Of a DNA stretch of 64,000 nucleotides, positions 1 through 8,443 are shown in pieces (the first letter of the stretch is position 1; the number at the start of each line of letters is the position of its first letter). Origin of the DNA: Azospirillum sp. TSH100. Lineage in GTDB: Bacteria; Pseudomonadota; Alphaproteobacteria; Azospirillales; Azospirillaceae. The stretch lies in assembly GCF_004923295.1 (NCBI RefSeq), contig NZ_CP039634.1, positions 949,001 to 1,013,000 of the forward strand, read 5' to 3'. The translations under genes were made by a program, and so were the position numbers. The notes beneath the pieces were generated by a model. That model did no database searches. It had not been told where the DNA came from and was given only the letters and a program-made list of their open reading frames with translations.

Positions 1-374
1 TGAAGCGCGCCGGCCTGTGGGGCGAGGTGAAGGACCGGCTGCGCGAACCCGGCACCAGCCTGTCCGGCGGCCAGCAGCAGCGGCTGTGCATCGCCCGCGC
101 CATCGCCGTCAGCCCCGAGGTGATCCTGATGGACGAGCCCTGCTCGGCGCTCGACCCCATCGCGACCGCCCACATCGAGGAGCTGATCGACGAGCTGCGG
201 GCCAACTACACCATCGTCATCGTCACCCACAACATGCAGCAGGCCGCCCGCGTGTCGCAGCGCACCGCCTTCTTCCATCTGGGCGAGATGGTGGAGTGCG
301 ACGACACCGAGGACATCTTCACCAACCCGCGCGACGAGCGCACCCAGGGCTACATCACCGGCCGCTATGGCTGA
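1..374 (+). CDS. pstB: Phosphate ABC transporter ATP-binding protein PstB (3' part)
   Basis: This is the C-terminal part of the ATPase that powers high-affinity phosphate uptake through PstA and PstC at the inner membrane. The gene runs in from the left edge; codons are in frame from base 3. Visible are the ABC signature SLSGGQQQR, Walker B ILMDEP followed by the D-loop SALDP, and the switch histidine in [11 protein letters not shown]. The ending, with [17 protein letters not shown], is typical of PstB and separates it from other ABC ATPases. phoB follows only 95 bases after the stop. No phoU lies between them, although phoU often follows pstB. The start codon and Walker A are outside the window. 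Confidence 0.96.
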   Translation, partial: KRAGLWGEVKDRLREPGTSLSGGQQQRLCIARAIAVSPEVILMDEPCSALDPIATAHIEELIDELRANYTIVIVTHNMQQAARVSQRTAFFHLGEMVECDDTEDIFTNPRDERTQGYITGRYG

Positions 375-469
375 GCCCTGCCTTACGTCCGTGCCCTCCC
401 CTCCTCCTTTGTTGAAAAGGCTGTCCCATGCCGGTTAACGTCGAGACGCGCGCTGTGAACGGAGCCACC

Positions 470-1174
<705 letters not shown>

Positions 1175-1186
1175 GTGCGGGGTAGG

Positions 1187-1228
1187 ATGGGGGCCGGACC
1201 ACCGCAGCACTGGTGAGACTGCCCCCAT
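1187..1228 (+). promoter_or_regulatory. Inverted repeat that would pair with the start codon of the next gene
   Basis: ATGGGGGC at 1187-1194 and GCCCCCAT at 1221-1228 are perfect 8-base complements. The right arm contains the first two bases of the SAM hydrolase start codon at 1227. In mRNA the 26-base loop would hold the weak Shine-Dalgarno-like GGTGAG. It may dampen translation initiation. This is an inference from sequence only. Confidence 0.4.
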
Positions 1229-1964
1229 GCCCCCGATGATCCTGGTCTTCACCGATTTCGGGCTTTCCGGCCCCTATACTGGCCAGATGAAGGCGGTGCT
1301 GGCGCAACAGGCACCCGCCGTTCCGGCCATCGACCTGTTCGCCGACGCTCCCGCCTTCGACCCGCAGCTTTCGGCCTATCTGCTGGCCGGCTACGCCCCG
1401 GCCTTTCCCGCAGGCAGCGTCTTTCTCTGCGTCGTCGATCCAGGTGTCGGCACCGACCGGCGGCCGGTGATGGTGGAGGCCGATGGGCGCTGGTTCGTCG
1501 GTCCCGACAACGGCCTGTTCGCTTTGGTCGCCCGCCGTGCAACGTCGCTAAACGCCTGGAAGATCGACTGGATCCCGGACCGGCTGTCCGCCAGCTTCCA
1601 TGGCCGGGACCTGTTCGCTCCCGTCGCCGCCAGCCTCGCCACCGGCCGCCCGGTCGAGCGCAGCCCGCTCGATCCAGCCGCCATCGACCGACCGGACTGG
1701 CCGGACGAGCTGCAACGCATCGTCTATGTCGATATTTACGGCAACGCCATGACCGGGATACGGGCAGCCACCCTGCCCGCCGATGCGGTGCTGACCGCCG
1801 GCGGTGCCCGTGTCACCCACGCCCGTACCTTCGGCGCCGTCGGGCCGGGAGAGCCGCTGTGGTACGAGAACTCCAACGGGCTGGCGGAGATCGCCGTCAA
1901 CCGTGGGCGTGCCGACCTGATGCTGGGACTGGCCGTGGGCGACCCGGTGACCGTGGAGTCCTGA
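1227..1964 (+). CDS. SAM hydrolase / SAM hydroxide adenosyltransferase family protein (DUF62)
   Basis: Encodes a 245-residue protein of the DUF62 family, related to fluorinases and chlorinases. Members without halogenase activity split S-adenosylmethionine into adenosine and methionine using water or hydroxide. Family marks are LVFTDFG near residue 10, VVDPGVGTDRRPV near 75, VGPDNGLFALV near 95 and YVDIYGNAMTG near 170. Length matches the family. The start at 1227 gives the expected N-terminus MPPMILVFTDFG; an ATG three codons later is an alternative. It follows phoB by 52 bases and may be read with it, although a start-codon hairpin lies in the gap. I see no residue that suggests halide use. 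Confidence 0.88.
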   Translation: MPPMILVFTDFGLSGPYTGQMKAVLAQQAPAVPAIDLFADAPAFDPQLSAYLLAGYAPAFPAGSVFLCVVDPGVGTDRRPVMVEADGRWFVGPDNGLFALVARRATSLNAWKIDWIPDRLSASFHGRDLFAPVAASLATGRPVERSPLDPAAIDRPDWPDELQRIVYVDIYGNAMTGIRAATLPADAVLTAGGARVTHARTFGAVGPGEPLWYENSNGLAEIAVNRGRADLMLGLAVGDPVTVES

Positions 1965-1973
1965 GAAAAGCCG

Positions 1974-2012
1974 CACAAAAGAAAACCGCCCGGAAGCGGG
2001 GCTTCCGGGCGG
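1974..2012 (-). terminator. Rho-independent terminator of the Bax-inhibitor-1 gene
   Basis: A perfect 12-bp stem (1986-1997 with 2001-2012) has a 3-base loop. On the minus strand it is followed by a T-rich run complementary to 1974-1985, TTTTCTTTTG. It lies 57 bases beyond the stop of the minus-strand gene at 2069. The plus-strand side lacks a T tract, so it probably acts for the minus strand only. Confidence 0.85.
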
Positions 2013-2068
2013 CTGCTGCTCGATCGGATGCTTGTCCGATCAGGCGTCTCTTGTCAGATGTCTGGGGT

Positions 2069-2794
2069 TCAGTCGTTGTTGCGTTGGCCCATGAACTGCA
2101 GCAGGAACTGGAACAGGTTGATGAAGTCCAGGTAGAGCGTCAGGGCGCCCATCAGGGCCAGCTTGCCGGTGCTCTCGTGATCGTAGCCCTCGGCGTAGCT
2201 TTCCTTGATCGCCTGGGTGTCGTAGGCGGTCAGGCCGGTGAAGATCAGCACACCGATGGCGGAGATCGCGAAGTGCAGGGCCGGCGACTGGAAGAAGATG
2301 TTCGCCAGGCCGGCGATCACCAGGCCGATGACGCCCATCATCAGGAAGGAGCCCATCTTCGACAGGTCGGCCTTCGTGGTGTAGCCGTAGAGGCTCATCG
2401 CCAGGAAGGTCGCGGCGGTGACGAAGAAGGTCAGCGCGATCGACGCCCCGGTGAAGACCAGGAAGATGGCCGACATCGACAGGCCCATGGCGCCGCAATA
2501 GGCCCAGAAGATCATCTGCGCCGATGCGAAGGACAGGCGCTGGATGCCGAAGGACAGCACCATGACGAAGGCCAGCGGGGCCAGCATCACCACCCACTTC
2601 AGCGGCGAGCCGAAGATCGCCATCATGATGGCCGGGCTGGACGACACGAGTGCCGCGACCAGACCCGTCAGGATCAGGCCGGCGCCCATGTAGTTGTACA
2701 CGCGCAGCATGTGCTGCCGCAGGCCTTCGTCGAAGTATCCCCGATCTGTCGCGCGGCCCACGGTCGCGAAGCGGTTATAGGTCGGGTCTGCCAT
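2069..2794 (-). CDS. Bax inhibitor-1 / YccA family membrane protein
   Basis: Encodes a 241-residue protein with about seven hydrophobic segments, the pattern of the Bax inhibitor-1/TMBIM family of inner-membrane proteins related to E. coli YbhL and YccA. A cytosolic N-terminus with FDEGLRQHMLRVYNYMGAG precedes the first membrane segment. A conserved GLTAYDTQAIK lies in the C-terminal third. Family members are linked to calcium leak and to membrane-protein quality control (YccA interacts with FtsH); the role here is not shown. The ATG at 2794 has GAGGA about 7 bases before it. Upstream in-frame codons would add a non-homologous lead. It is a single gene ending in a strong terminator. Confidence 0.92.
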   Translation of the reverse strand: MADPTYNRFATVGRATDRGYFDEGLRQHMLRVYNYMGAGLILTGLVAALVSSSPAIMMAIFGSPLKWVVMLAPLAFVMVLSFGIQRLSFASAQMIFWAYCGAMGLSMSAIFLVFTGASIALTFFVTAATFLAMSLYGYTTKADLSKMGSFLMMGVIGLVIAGLANIFFQSPALHFAISAIGVLIFTGLTAYDTQAIKESYAEGYDHESTGKLALMGALTLYLDFINLFQFLLQFMGQRNND

Positions 2795-2940
2795 GGTTTG
2801 GTTTCCTCGGTGGAATAGGGTGATCCCGTGCCAGGACATATTGGCGAGTCCGTCAGGCGGTTCAATAGGAATCGGCGACGCTTTTTCTGAATGAAAAAGC
2901 TTTCACGATTCGTTTTTCCTGCGGCTTCATGACACGGGCG

Positions 2941-5466
2941 TCACTCGTTCCGAAGCAATGGTGCCGAAGGCTGGCCCAAAGCCCGCCAAGTACCATAGAA
3001 CCCGAAAGCGAGCGTGATCGCCGTGCTCAGCAAAGCGGTGGTCACGACCGCCGACGGCAGGAAGCTCCATTCCCAATGCATCAGGAACTTCAGCACCGCC
3101 CAGGCGGTCAGCGTTCCGATGATGCCGGCGATCACCGCGGTCAACAGGCCCAGCAGGCCGTATTCCAGCAGGAAGGCACGCAACACGTCGCCGCGCGTGG
3201 CGCCCAGCACCTTCAGTACCACCGCATCATAGACCCGGCGGCGGTGGCCGGCGGCGACCGCGCCGGCCAGCACCAGCGTGCCGGCGGCCAGCGTGATGCC
3301 GGCGACGATGCGCACAGCGGTGCCGATGTGGCCCAGCATCTCCGCCACCGTGTCCAGCGCGTCCTTCACCCGCACCATGGTGATGTTGGGGAAGCGTTGC
3401 AGGACGGCGCGCTGCACCTGCGTCTCGGCATCGGGCGTGGCGCGGACGGTGGCGACCCAGGTCTGCGGCGCCCCCTCCAGCGTGCCGGGGGCGAAGACCA
3501 TGGTGAAGTTGATCGCCATGCTGCTGAAGTCGGCCGAGCGCACGTTGGCGACCTTGGCCTCGAAGCTGCGGCCCAGGATGTTGACGGTCATGGTGGCGCC
3601 GGGACCGATGCCGAAGGCCTCGGCGACGCTCTGGTGGATGGAGATCAGCGGCGGTCCGGCATAGTCGGTCGGCCACCAGGACCCGGCGGTGACGGTGGAA
3701 TGCTTCGGCAGCGTCGCCGAATAGGTGATGCCGCGGTCGCCGGCCAGGATCCAGGCCTGCTCCGGATTGACCAGCGCCTTTTCGGCGTCCTCGCCGTTCA
3801 CCCGCTCGATCCGGCCGCGCAGGCTCGGCACCGCCTCGAAGGCGCTGGCGCCGGGGACGGCGGTGACGAGGTCGCGCAGGGGATCGAACTGGTCGCGCTG
3901 GATGTCGACGAAGAAGAAGGCGGGGGCGTCCTGCGGGATCGTCTCCGACATCCGGCGGGAGAAGTTGCCCTGGATCAGCGCGATGGCGACCAGCACCGTC
4001 AGGCCGAGCCCCAGCGACAGCACCACCGCTGCCGTCGGGTTGCCCGGCCGGTGCAGGTTGGCGAGCGCCAGCCGCAGCCCCGGCCGCCGGACGCGGCCGA
4101 CCCGCGCCGCTCCCCAGGTGACCAGGGCGGCGGCGGCGCGGAAAGCGATGAAGGTGGCGATGGAGCCGCCGACGAACCACAGCGCGAAGACCTTGTTGTG
4201 CGCGGTCAGCACCGCCAGCCCGGCGAGCGCCAGGGCCGACACGATCATCGCGACCGTATAGGGCGTGCGCGGCCGGCCGCCGGCCGGTGCGATCACGTCG
4301 CGGAACAGCGCGCCCGCCGGCACTTCGCGCGCCCGGCCGAGCGGCCACAGCGAGAAGGTCAGCGCCGTCAGCACACCATAGAGGGCGGCGAGTGCCAGGG
4401 CGCCGGGATAGACGCCGATATGCGCCGACACCGGCAGCACGCCGTCGAGCAGCCGGCCGAGCGCCAGCGGCGCCACGGCGCCGAGCGCCAGCCCGATGAC
4501 GATGCCCAGCAGAGCCAGCGCCAGGATCTGCGCCAGATAGAGCTGGAACACCAGGGCGCCGGGGGCGCCGATGCATTTCATCATGGCGATGGTGCGGGCG
4601 CGCGAATCCAGGTGGCTGCGCACCGCGTTGCCGACCCCGACGCCGCCGACCAGCAGCGCCGTCAGCCCGACCAGCGTCAGGAACAGCGTCATGCGGTCGA
4701 TGAAGCGCTCGATCTGCGGCGAGGCGTTGGTGTAGTCGCGCATCCGCCAGGGCGCGTCGGGGAAGCGGGCGCGCAACCCCTCCTGCCACGCCTTCAGGTC
4801 GGTCTCCGGCGGCAGCGCCACCTTGGCGCTCCACCAGGTGAGACTGCCGGGTTGCAGCAACCCGGTGTTCGTCAGCGACGGCAGCGCCACCAGCAGCCGC
4901 GGCCCGAGCGAGAAGGCGTTGGAGGAGGCGCGGTCAGGCTCGCGGTCCAGCACGGCGGCGACGCGGTAGACGCCTTCGCCGACATGAATGGTGTCGCCGG
5001 GCTTCACGCCCAGCCGGTCGACCAGACTGGCCTCGACCACCGCACCCCAGCGGCCGTCCTTCTGCGCCAGCGCGTCGCGCAGGTCGCCGCCCCCCTCCAG
5101 CGTCACGGCGCCGTAAAGCGGATAGACATCGTCGACCGCCTTCAGCTCGACCAGCGAGGAGCGGACATCGTCATCCGCGCGGGCCATCGCCCGCATCTCG
5201 GCGGAGGTCGACACCCGGCCGCCGGCCTTCAGCGCCGCCATCTGCTCTTCGGCCGGCGGATTGTAGAGTTGCCGCAACGCGACATCGCCGCCGAGGATGG
5301 AGCGCCCGTCGCTCGCCAGCCCGTCGAGCAGCCCGCTCGACACCGACTGCACCGCGGCGATGGCGGCGACGCCAAGGGCGAGGCAGGCGAGAAAGACCCA
5401 GAACCCTTTCAGGCCGGTGCGCAGCTCCCGCCGGGCAAGCCGGAGCGCGAGGCGGAGGTCGGTCAT
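2941..5466 (-). CDS. FtsX-like ABC transporter permease (YbbP-type)
   Basis: Encodes an 841-residue inner-membrane permease. Order: one N-terminal membrane helix (about 20-42), a large periplasmic MacB-like region, a block of helices around 250-420 and the C-terminal FtsX-like domain with three helices (about 710-830). Size and double FtsX layout match E. coli YbbP, the partner of the ATPase YbbA. The matching ATPase gene lies directly upstream on the same strand, but a 260-base gap with a folded repeat separates them. Substrates of YbbAP-type systems are not firmly known; a role in moving hydrophobic molecules from the membrane is inferred. The ATG at 5466 gives the usual N-terminus MTDLRLALRLARREL. 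Confidence 0.93.
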   Translation of the reverse strand: MTDLRLALRLARRELRTGLKGFWVFLACLALGVAAIAAVQSVSSGLLDGLASDGRSILGGDVALRQLYNPPAEEQMAALKAGGRVSTSAEMRAMARADDDVRSSLVELKAVDDVYPLYGAVTLEGGGDLRDALAQKDGRWGAVVEASLVDRLGVKPGDTIHVGEGVYRVAAVLDREPDRASSNAFSLGPRLLVALPSLTNTGLLQPGSLTWWSAKVALPPETDLKAWQEGLRARFPDAPWRMRDYTNASPQIERFIDRMTLFLTLVGLTALLVGGVGVGNAVRSHLDSRARTIAMMKCIGAPGALVFQLYLAQILALALLGIVIGLALGAVAPLALGRLLDGVLPVSAHIGVYPGALALAALYGVLTALTFSLWPLGRAREVPAGALFRDVIAPAGGRPRTPYTVAMIVSALALAGLAVLTAHNKVFALWFVGGSIATFIAFRAAAALVTWGAARVGRVRRPGLRLALANLHRPGNPTAAVVLSLGLGLTVLVAIALIQGNFSRRMSETIPQDAPAFFFVDIQRDQFDPLRDLVTAVPGASAFEAVPSLRGRIERVNGEDAEKALVNPEQAWILAGDRGITYSATLPKHSTVTAGSWWPTDYAGPPLISIHQSVAEAFGIGPGATMTVNILGRSFEAKVANVRSADFSSMAINFTMVFAPGTLEGAPQTWVATVRATPDAETQVQRAVLQRFPNITMVRVKDALDTVAEMLGHIGTAVRIVAGITLAAGTLVLAGAVAAGHRRRVYDAVVLKVLGATRGDVLRAFLLEYGLLGLLTAVIAGIIGTLTAWAVLKFLMHWEWSFLPSAVVTTALLSTAITLAFGFYGTWRALGQPSAPLLRNE

Positions 5467-5495
5467 CGCGTGGCCCCCTTCCCCCTGCTGGTGTC

Positions 5496-5700
5496 CCCTC
5501 TCCCCCTCGGGGAGAGGGTTAGGGTGAGGGGGATGCATGGCGTGGATTGGGTCAGTGGCGAGCGCTCTGCGCGTCGAACAACGCCACGCCGTGCGTCCCC
5601 CTCACCCCGACCCTCTCCCCGCTTTCGGCGGACCGCAGGTCCGCCTGTCGCGTCAGCGCAAACTCCGTTTGCGCGTGAGCGGGGGGGAGAGGGAGAAACG
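5496..5700 (+). repeat. Composite folded repeat (REP-like) inside the ABC operon
   Basis: This gap holds nested inverted repeats. Bases 5496-5505 pair with 5509-5518 across a 3-base loop. The 24-base segment 5509-5532 is repeated inverted at 5597-5620 with 2 mismatches, bracketed inside by GGCGTGG (5539) and CCACGCC (5584). A second part has two small hairpins, 5627-5634/5638-5645 and 5656-5663/5667-5674, enclosed by C-rich 5611-5622 and G-rich 5679-5693. The CCCTCTCCCC...GGGGAGAGGGTTAGGGTGAGGGGG type of sequence is a common dispersed intergenic repeat in high-GC proteobacteria. Here it separates ATPase and permease genes that should be cotranscribed, and may alter mRNA stability between them. 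Confidence 0.8.
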
Positions 5701-5725
5701 GTCCGCATCACTTCACCCATCCCCC

Positions 5726-6493
5726 TCACTCCCCCGCCGCCTGGAGCTTCGCGCGCCGGGCCGCCTGCCCGTCGTCCGCGATCCGCCCATCCGCAAGCCG
5801 CACCGTCCGGTCGCAGCGTGCGGCGAGGCTCTGGTCGTGGGTGATCAGCACCAGCGTCGTGCCGCGCCGCTCGGCCAGATCGAACAGCAACTTGACGATG
5901 GTGGCACCGGTATCGATGTCGAGGTTGCCGGTCGGCTCGTCGGCCAGCAGCAGCGAGGGCTCGGTGACGAAGGCGCGGGCGAGCGCGGTGCGCTGCTGTT
6001 CGCCGCCCGACAGCTGGCCGGGATAATGGTGGATGCGGTGCCCCAGCCCGACCTGTTCCAGCCCGACGCGGGCGCGGTCGAAGGCGTCGGCGACGCGAGC
6101 GAATTCCAGCGGGATGGCGACATTCTCCAGCGCCGTCATCGTCGGCACCAGATGGAAGGCCTGGAAGACGATCCCCACATGCTGCCGGCGGAAGCGCGCC
6201 AGCCCATCCTCGTCCAGGCGCCCGAGATCCTGTCCGGCGACGCGGACGCTGCCGCCGCTGGGGCGCTCCAGCCCGGCCATCACCATCATCATGGTGGACT
6301 TGCCGGAGCCGCTGGGGCCGACGACGCCGACCCGCTCGCCGGCCGCCACCTGAAGATTCACGCCGCGCAGGATGTTGACGGGTCCGGCGCCGCTGTCCAA
6401 TTTCAGGTGGATGTCGTCGAGTTCAACGATGATTTCGTTTGAAGAGCGGGCGATGGAGTTTGACGACGTTGCAGGGGACTGAGCCTTGGACAT
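5726..6493 (-). CDS. ABC transporter ATP-binding protein (YbbA-type)
   Basis: Encodes a 255-residue ATPase of the LolD/MacB/YbbA group. Visible are Walker A GPSGSGKST, signature LSGGEQQRTALARA, Walker B LLADEPTGNLD and the switch His in VLITHDQSLA. It should energise the permease encoded directly downstream on the same strand. tesA on the other strand is the neighbour also seen in E. coli (ybbA next to tesA), which supports YbbA rather than LolD. The ATG at 6493 overlaps the tesA start, leaving no room for a separate promoter and showing no clear ribosome site, so the true start may differ. The first 20 residues are poorly conserved in type. Confidence 0.92.
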   Translation of the reverse strand: MSKAQSPATSSNSIARSSNEIIVELDDIHLKLDSGAGPVNILRGVNLQVAAGERVGVVGPSGSGKSTMMMVMAGLERPSGGSVRVAGQDLGRLDEDGLARFRRQHVGIVFQAFHLVPTMTALENVAIPLEFARVADAFDRARVGLEQVGLGHRIHHYPGQLSGGEQQRTALARAFVTEPSLLLADEPTGNLDIDTGATIVKLLFDLAERRGTTLVLITHDQSLAARCDRTVRLADGRIADDGQAARRAKLQAAGE

Positions 6494-7226
6494 GCGACAC
6501 TCGCACAAGCGGAATGGACCATCGCCATATGGCACGACCCGCCGGGCTTTCAACACGGGTGCCTTCGGCGTGGGGCTCGCCTTTCTTTTCGCCGCAGGGG
6601 CACCGATGACCGTTCCGACCCGAGCCGACGCGGCGCAGCCGGTGAAGCTGCTGGCGCTGGGCGACAGCCTGACCGCCGGCTATGGGTTGCCGGAACCGCA
6701 GGGCTTCACCCGCCAGCTGGAAAAGGCGCTGGCGGCGAAAGGCTACAGCGTCACCGTCGTCAATGCCGGCGTGTCGGGCGACACCACCGCCGGCGGCCGG
6801 GCACGGCTGGATTGGGCGCTGGCCGACAAGCCGGACGCCGCCATCGTCGAGCTGGGCGCCAACGACATGCTGCGCGGGCTCGACCCCGGTCAGGCCAGGG
6901 CCAATCTCGACGCCATCCTGAAGACGCTGAAGGAGCGCAAGGTGCCGACCCTGCTGGCCGGCATGTTCGCCTCGCCCAGCCTGGGCAAGCCCTACACCGA
7001 CAGCTTCAACGCCATCTATCCGGATCTGGCGAAGAGCTACGATGTGCCGCTCTATCCCTTCTTCCTCGACGGGGTGGCGTTGCAGCAGGCGCTGATCCAG
7101 CCGGACGGGCTGCATCCCAACGCCCAGGGCGTGGCGGTGATCGTCGAGCGCATCCTGCCCTCCGTCACCGCCCTGCTCGACGGCCTCCCCAATATCAGCA
7201 AGACTACGGAAAAGACCGGAGGCTGA
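6492..7226 (+). CDS. tesA: Arylesterase / lysophospholipase TesA (SGNH hydrolase, Tat-type leader)
   Basis: Encodes a 244-residue SGNH-fold esterase that would hydrolyse acyl esters, thioesters or lysophospholipids in the periplasm. Catalytic blocks are visible: LLALGDSLTAGYG (nucleophile Ser, block I), Gly in NAGVSGDTT (block II), ELGANDMLRG (block III) and DGLHPNAQG (Asp/His pair, block V). The N-terminus has TTRRAF followed by a hydrophobic stretch and an Ala-rich cleavage region near residue 47, resembling a twin-arginine leader rather than the Sec leader of E. coli TesA. The ATG at 6492 overlaps the divergent ABC start by two bases; an ATG at 6606 would remove the leader. Downstream genes follow closely. 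Confidence 0.92.
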   Translation: MRHSHKRNGPSPYGTTRRAFNTGAFGVGLAFLFAAGAPMTVPTRADAAQPVKLLALGDSLTAGYGLPEPQGFTRQLEKALAAKGYSVTVVNAGVSGDTTAGGRARLDWALADKPDAAIVELGANDMLRGLDPGQARANLDAILKTLKERKVPTLLAGMFASPSLGKPYTDSFNAIYPDLAKSYDVPLYPFFLDGVALQQALIQPDGLHPNAQGVAVIVERILPSVTALLDGLPNISKTTEKTGG

Positions 7227-7232
7227 GCCGCC

Positions 7233-7275
7233 ATGACCGTGACCCCCATGACCGTGACCCCCATGACCGCGACCC
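7233..7275 (+). repeat. Tandem 15-base repeat at a start codon
   Basis: ATGACCGTGACCCCC occurs twice in tandem (7233-7247, 7248-7262) and a third partial copy begins at 7263 with one change. Each copy starts with an in-frame ATG, so the FIST protein has three equivalent possible starts and begins with a repeated five-residue unit. Only the first ATG has GGAGG at a suitable distance (7218-7222). Confidence 0.85.
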
Positions 7276-8414
7276 AGGACAGCGACACCCGCTTTACCGC
7301 CGCCTGCGCCGCCGGGGCGGAGTGGGGACCGACGGTCAAGGCCTGTCTTGACCGGCTGGGGCCGGTGGCCGGCTGCAGCCTGGGCTTCCTCTACCTGACC
7401 GACGGCCTGGCGGAGCACGCCACCAGCATCGTCACCCTGCTGCGCGGCGTCACCGGCATCCGCCATTGGGTCGGCACCGCCGGCATCGGCGTGATGGCGA
7501 ACGGGGCCGTCCTGTTCGACGAGCCGGGGATGGCGATCATGGCCGCCCGTCTGCCGGAAGACAGCTTCCGCCTGTTCCCGACCCTGACCGACGGGTTGGA
7601 GCCGCTGCGCGGCAGTGCCGGCGGCTGGCTCGACAAGCATGGCGCGGCGCTGGCGCTGGTCCATGTCGATCCGCACCATGCCGACATGGCCGGGCTGGTC
7701 GCCCGTCTGTCGGAGGAGGCCGGCGTCTTCCTGGTCGGCGGCCTCACCGCCTCGCGCGGGGAGTTCCCGCAGATCGCCGCCGGGGCGGAGGATGCCGATC
7801 CGGTGACCGAGGGCGGCGTGTCGGGCGTGCTATTCGCGCCGCAGATGCCGGTCGCCACCGCCCTGACCCAGGGCTGCCGCCCGATCGGACCGACGCGCAC
7901 CGTCACCGCCAGCGACGACAATGTGATCCTGGAGATCGACGGCCGGCCGGCGCTGGACGTCTTCAAGGAGGACATCGGGCCGGAGCTTGCCGCCGACCTC
8001 CGGCAGGTGGCCGGGCTGATCTGCGCCGGGTTGCCCATCGCCGGCTCCGACACCCAGGATTATCTGGTGCGCGACCTGATCGCCATCGACCCGCGCGCCG
8101 GCTGGATCTCCATCGCCGAGCGGGTGACGACCGGCCAGCCGGTGATGTTCACCCGCCGCGATCCGGAAACCGCCGCCGCCGACATGCGCCGGATGCTGGA
8201 CAGCCTCAAGAAACGGGTGAAGGCGACGCCGAAGGGAGCGGTGTATGTCAGTTGCATCGCCCGCGGTCCCGGCCTGTTCGGTGCCGCCGACGCCGAGTTG
8301 TCGATGATCCGCGACACCTTCGGCGACATTCCGCTGACCGGCTTCTTCGCCTCGGGCGAGGTGTCGCACAACCGGCTCTATGGCTACACCGGCGTGCTGA
8401 CGCTTTTCCTCTAA
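7233..8414 (+). CDS. FIST domain signalling protein
   Basis: Encodes a 393-residue soluble protein with an N-terminal FIST domain (about residues 45-225) and a FIST_C domain (about 230-375). FIST domains are predicted small-ligand sensors, often found with chemotaxis or cyclic-di-GMP proteins. Family marks are GCSLGFLYLTD-like early sequence, the CSxxG-like turn replaced here by WVGTAGIGV, and a C-terminal PLTGFFASGEVSHNRLYGYTG, which is very typical of FIST_C. No output domain is fused, so it should act through a partner. It sits 6 bases after tesA and is probably cotranscribed. Ligand is unknown. Confidence 0.9.
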   Translation: MTVTPMTVTPMTATQDSDTRFTAACAAGAEWGPTVKACLDRLGPVAGCSLGFLYLTDGLAEHATSIVTLLRGVTGIRHWVGTAGIGVMANGAVLFDEPGMAIMAARLPEDSFRLFPTLTDGLEPLRGSAGGWLDKHGAALALVHVDPHHADMAGLVARLSEEAGVFLVGGLTASRGEFPQIAAGAEDADPVTEGGVSGVLFAPQMPVATALTQGCRPIGPTRTVTASDDNVILEIDGRPALDVFKEDIGPELAADLRQVAGLICAGLPIAGSDTQDYLVRDLIAIDPRAGWISIAERVTTGQPVMFTRRDPETAAADMRRMLDSLKKRVKATPKGAVYVSCIARGPGLFGAADAELSMIRDTFGDIPLTGFFASGEVSHNRLYGYTGVLTLFL

Positions 8415-8443
8415 AAGATCATTTCGAATAAGGAACGTTCCGG

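Noticed and set aside
2929..5844. Open frame of 971 codons on the plus strand across the ABC permease gene
   Set aside because: It is antisense to a clear FtsX-type permease. The product is rich in Arg, Gln, Gly and His with no domain, the pattern of a mirror frame in high-GC DNA.
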